Shown here in pieces: positions 30,058-31,991 of a DNA stretch of 31,991 bases (position 1 is its first letter; each line of letters begins with the position of its first letter). The position numbers were made by a program, and so were the translations under genes. The stretch covers positions 1-31,991 of the forward strand of contig DAIEST010000108.1 in NCBI GenBank assembly GCA_027346125.1, read 5' to 3'. The notes beneath the pieces are model-generated. The model saw only the letters and a list, made by a program, of their open reading frames with translations, was not told the DNA's origin and ran no database searches. This DNA is from Leptospirillum sp. GTDB taxonomy: Bacteria > Nitrospirota > Leptospirillia > Leptospirillales > Leptospirillaceae.

Positions 30058-30575
30058 AGATCTCATAAAACCTCCACCATCCCGTTCATCCCCTTCGCCC
30101 AATGGAACACGTTCCAGATCAACCTTTCCTCCCAGAAGATCGAAGTCCATGGATTCCTGGACTTTGCCCGGGAACTTTGCGAACAACTGGGAATCCCCGC
30201 GGGACAGATCGAATTCGAAATTACGGAAGGGGAGGCGATCGAAGATATTGCCGGCATGAGAACATTTCTGCGGGAACTGCGGAAAAAAGGATTTTCCTTC
30301 GCCCTGGACGATTTTGGGAGCGGGTACAACTCGTTTCATTATCTGAGAGAACTCTATTTCGATTACGTCAAGATCGATGGAGCATTCATCCAGAATCTCT
30401 CCCACTCCCGAACGGATCGGCGCTCGTCCGGAACCTGACCCGGCTGTGCAAGGAACTTGGAATGAAAACCATTGCCGAATATGTCGAAAATCAGAAAACG
30501 CTGGGGATTTTGCAAGAGACCGAAGTGGATTTTGTCCAGGGGTACTATTTCAGTCTTCCGACTGCAGGATTTTAA
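30058..30575 (+). pseudogene. 5'-truncated, frameshifted EAL-domain (c-di-GMP phosphodiesterase) pseudogene
   Basis: From about 30079 one frame reads the middle of an EAL domain: QINLSSQKIEVHGFLDFARE, GQIEFEITEGEAIED, FALDDFGSGYNSFHYLRELY and YVKIDGAFIQNLSHS. The frame then breaks near 30407-30409 and the rest continues in another frame: SALVRNLTRLCKELGMKTIAEYV, then VDFVQGYYFS and the TAA at 30573-30575. Adding one C to the CCC run at 30407-30409 restores HSPNGSALVRN, so a 1-nt deletion is the likely cause. The N-terminal part with the EAL signature itself is missing, and an in-frame stop lies at 30055. A good SD (29989-29994) and ATG at 30003, open for 21 codons, may be what remains of the start. 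Confidence 0.85.
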
Positions 30576-30630
30576 GACAACCCGCAGCCGGAAAGGTCAA
30601 AACGGGAGAGAACGATCCGAGGTCCGATCG

Positions 30631-31368
30631 CTACGGATTCCAGGAATGTCCATTCTTGGAAAAATTGGACGGATGAAGGCGGATCCAGGAGACGTGTTCC
30701 AGCAGATGTTCCAGTATTTTCTCTGAAAAGCTTCCGGATCCGAACACCTTGTTCCATCCGATCAGGGAAATGCGGGATGTCAGGACCAAACCGCCCTTTG
30801 AAGAGCGCTGCGACAGAAAATCCAGAAAATTGGAAGAGTCTTCCCGCGAAATGCGAACACCTCCAAAATCGTCCAGAATCAGGATTCTGGCGTTCCGGGC
30901 TTTTACGATATCATCGGAAAACTCCCCGTTCTCTCCCCGTTTCTTCAACTCGTCCAGCAATGAGGAAAACGACCGGAAGGAGACAGCCAGGCCAAGACCC
31001 GACGCCTTCTCTCCCAGTGCGATGGCCAAATGCGTCTTGCCGGAGTTCGATGGTCCGGACAGGAGAATATTCTCTCTCCTGTCCAGAAAAGAAAGATCGA
31101 ACAGGTCTTCCAGAATTCCCGGGTCTACCGATGGCGTAAGATCATGGCGAAACTCCGACAATGTCTTGATCCAGGAGAATCCGGACTGACGGAGATCCTT
31201 CCGGAAACGCCGGAGCTCCGGACCATGGCCGGATCGGGACAACGCATCGGGAACGTCGGGCAAGGAGTTGGAAAACAGCTCCCGCGAGCGGAAAGCGGAT
31301 CGTCTGGATTTGGGAGTTTCCTGAAGAAGGGCTTCGATTTCCTCTGGAAGAAGAATGGGTTCACGCAT
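30631..31368 (-). CDS. IstB-like AAA+ ATPase (IS21 helper type), orphan
   Basis: The 245-aa protein resembles IstB, the ATPase that helps the IS21 transposase IstA, and the related DnaC loaders. It has an N-terminal basic helical part, RQSGFSWIKTLSEFRHDLTP, Walker A GPSNSGKTHLAIALG (about residues 102-116), Walker B ILILDDFGG (157-165), a TSR sensor-like motif and the WNKVFG stretch that corresponds to the IstB C-terminal region. ATG at 31368 follows AAGGA by 8 nt; ATGs at 31377 and 31416 are alternatives. No istA lies upstream (31369-31767) and no clear IS ends are seen, so it is a remnant or a domesticated copy. Confidence 0.78.
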   Translation of the reverse strand: MREPILLPEEIEALLQETPKSRRSAFRSRELFSNSLPDVPDALSRSGHGPELRRFRKDLRQSGFSWIKTLSEFRHDLTPSVDPGILEDLFDLSFLDRRENILLSGPSNSGKTHLAIALGEKASGLGLAVSFRSFSSLLDELKKRGENGEFSDDIVKARNARILILDDFGGVRISREDSSNFLDFLSQRSSKGGLVLTSRISLIGWNKVFGSGSFSEKILEHLLEHVSWIRLHPSNFSKNGHSWNP

Positions 31369-31767
31369 GGGAAGCATCCTTGTTGGTTCAGGACCAGGTC
31401 CTGTTTCCCGCAGCAATTCGGAAGTTGCTCTTCTCTTCGCTCGTCACTTGCACCAAAGAAGAGCCTCTTCCACATTTCGGGATCCTTGAGGTTTGGACTC
31501 TCCAACAGGATGGCCGGTACTCCTGCTGGAGGCCATCCTGTCTGGAATCGAGGTCGGGATTAGAACTTCACCCACTCAATGGAACCAAAGTCTAGAGAGT
31601 CAAGCAGAAAAATTCTGTGACGGGGATCAAACCGATACTTGACGGAACACACATGTGAGTCCCGGAGCAATGCCCCGGATCATCAGCAGAAAGGCACGAC
31701 AACGTCTCCCCCGGTCTTGTGCCGGGGCAGTCCGAGCGGGACACGCCACGATCGCCATGGGACCGGG
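31369..31767. other. non-coding region between the IstB-like gene and the GlcF-like gene
   Basis: About 400 nt without a supported gene where istA would be expected. It holds an 11-bp inverted repeat (31505-31541), a 5-bp pair TTGGA-CTC-TCCAA (31493-31505) and a minus-strand hairpin around CCGGTCTTGTGCCGG (31711-31725) that could end the GlcF-like transcript. Confidence 0.45.
31505..31541. repeat. 11-bp perfect inverted repeat
   Basis: ACAGGATGGCC (31505-31515) and GGCCATCCTGT (31531-31541) around a 15-nt loop. It is one of the longest perfect inverted repeats in the window. It could be a remnant of an insertion-sequence end, a REP-like element or a transcript hairpin. Confidence 0.65.
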
Positions 31768-31991
31768 TCAGGCGAGGTATCGGGCCAACAGGACCGCCAG
31801 ATGCCGGACCTCCCTGTCCTCTCCAAGCCGGTCCGAAAGTGTCATCTGACAGGCCGGGCAGCCTGTCGTCACCGTGTCTGCCCCGCTTTCACGGATGGCT
31901 CGGGACTTTCTTCCAAAGATTTCTTTCGAGAATGCGGGGTTCTTGAGCAGATACGTCCCGGCCCCTCCCGCACACCTGTCTTCGTCGACCA
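31768..31991 (-). CDS. C-terminal part of a GlcF/HdrB-like iron-sulfur (CCG-domain) protein, cut by the window edge
   Basis: The last 73 residues of a minus-strand gene that runs off the right edge. They read VDEDRCAGGAGTYLLKNPAF, then ADTVTTGCPACQMTL and end HLAVLLARYLA. This matches the second cysteine-rich (CCG) region of glycolate oxidase iron-sulfur subunit GlcF and relatives (HdrB, GlpC, LutA), which pass electrons in membrane-linked oxidoreductases. The usual Cys-Cys-Gly at the start is Cys-Ala-Gly here, while the CPAC pair is kept. The rest of the protein, and so its exact function, is not visible. Confidence 0.75.
   Translation of the reverse strand, partial: VDEDRCAGGAGTYLLKNPAFSKEIFGRKSRAIRESGADTVTTGCPACQMTLSDRLGEDREVRHLAVLLARYLA

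Noticed and set aside
10758..31590. 12-mer ATGGAACCAAAG at 10758-10769 and 31579-31590
   Set aside because: Dozens of repeated 12-mers are expected by chance in 32 kb.
1..31991. tRNA, rRNA or CRISPR arrays
   Set aside because: No cloverleaf, rRNA-conserved stretch or regularly spaced repeats were seen on either strand by eye.

Overview
The window reads as a chromosomal segment of an acidophilic, chemolithotrophic bacterium. A Leptospirillum-like member of the Nitrospirota is my best guess. This rests on an impression of gene content: a mono-haem cbb3 oxidase subunit, compact biosynthetic operons, many envelope proteins of unknown role and frequent TTG starts. It is not a database match. Every gene call is from translated sequence, motifs and Shine-Dalgarno (SD) placement. 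No tRNA, rRNA or CRISPR array is visible.

Left part (1-13993) is mostly housekeeping. It starts with a minus-strand cytochrome cbb3 oxidase subunit II gene (8-538). A plus-strand block follows: yebC (TTG start), then pheA-aroF-tyrA-aroA-cmk-plsC, which covers DAHP synthase, EPSP synthase and both the Phe and Tyr branches, plus CMP kinase and an acyltransferase. This block converges with a minus-strand SLC13-type permease on a stem-loop that holds both stop codons. The permease diverges from a second plus-strand block: 5-formyl-THF cyclo-ligase, folE, folD, metF and panB. All five make, interconvert or use folate one-carbon units. A ChaC-fold protein with substituted active-site residues ends the run.

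Middle (about 14011-17063): an IscB/OMEGA element sits between the ChaC-like gene and xthA. It has matching hairpin ends, a structured upstream RNA (omega-RNA, HEARO type) and an intact iscB with RuvC and HNH residues, but no tnpA. The iscB frame reads out of the right end and stops on the xthA start codon. After xthA comes an RcnR/CsoR-family repressor whose promoter spacer carries a G-tract operator-like site; its conserved metal-ligand Cys is replaced by Val.

Right part (17064-31991) is accessory and envelope-rich. A leader region with a possible 37-aa membrane peptide and nested inverted repeats precedes a TPR lipoprotein, an outer-membrane protein and an MgtA-type P-ATPase. Next, two paralogous GAF/PAS-LuxR regulators (minus at 22199-23269, plus at 26498-27559) flank a FadL-like outer-membrane protein, a lipoprotein and a Sel1-repeat protein. 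A gene-poor stretch of about 1 kb leads to an acyl-ACP desaturase, a textbook terminator and a small secreted protein. The far right holds a 5'-truncated, frameshifted EAL-domain pseudogene, an orphan IstB-like ATPase, an 11-bp inverted repeat and the C-terminus of a GlcF-like iron-sulfur protein running off the edge.
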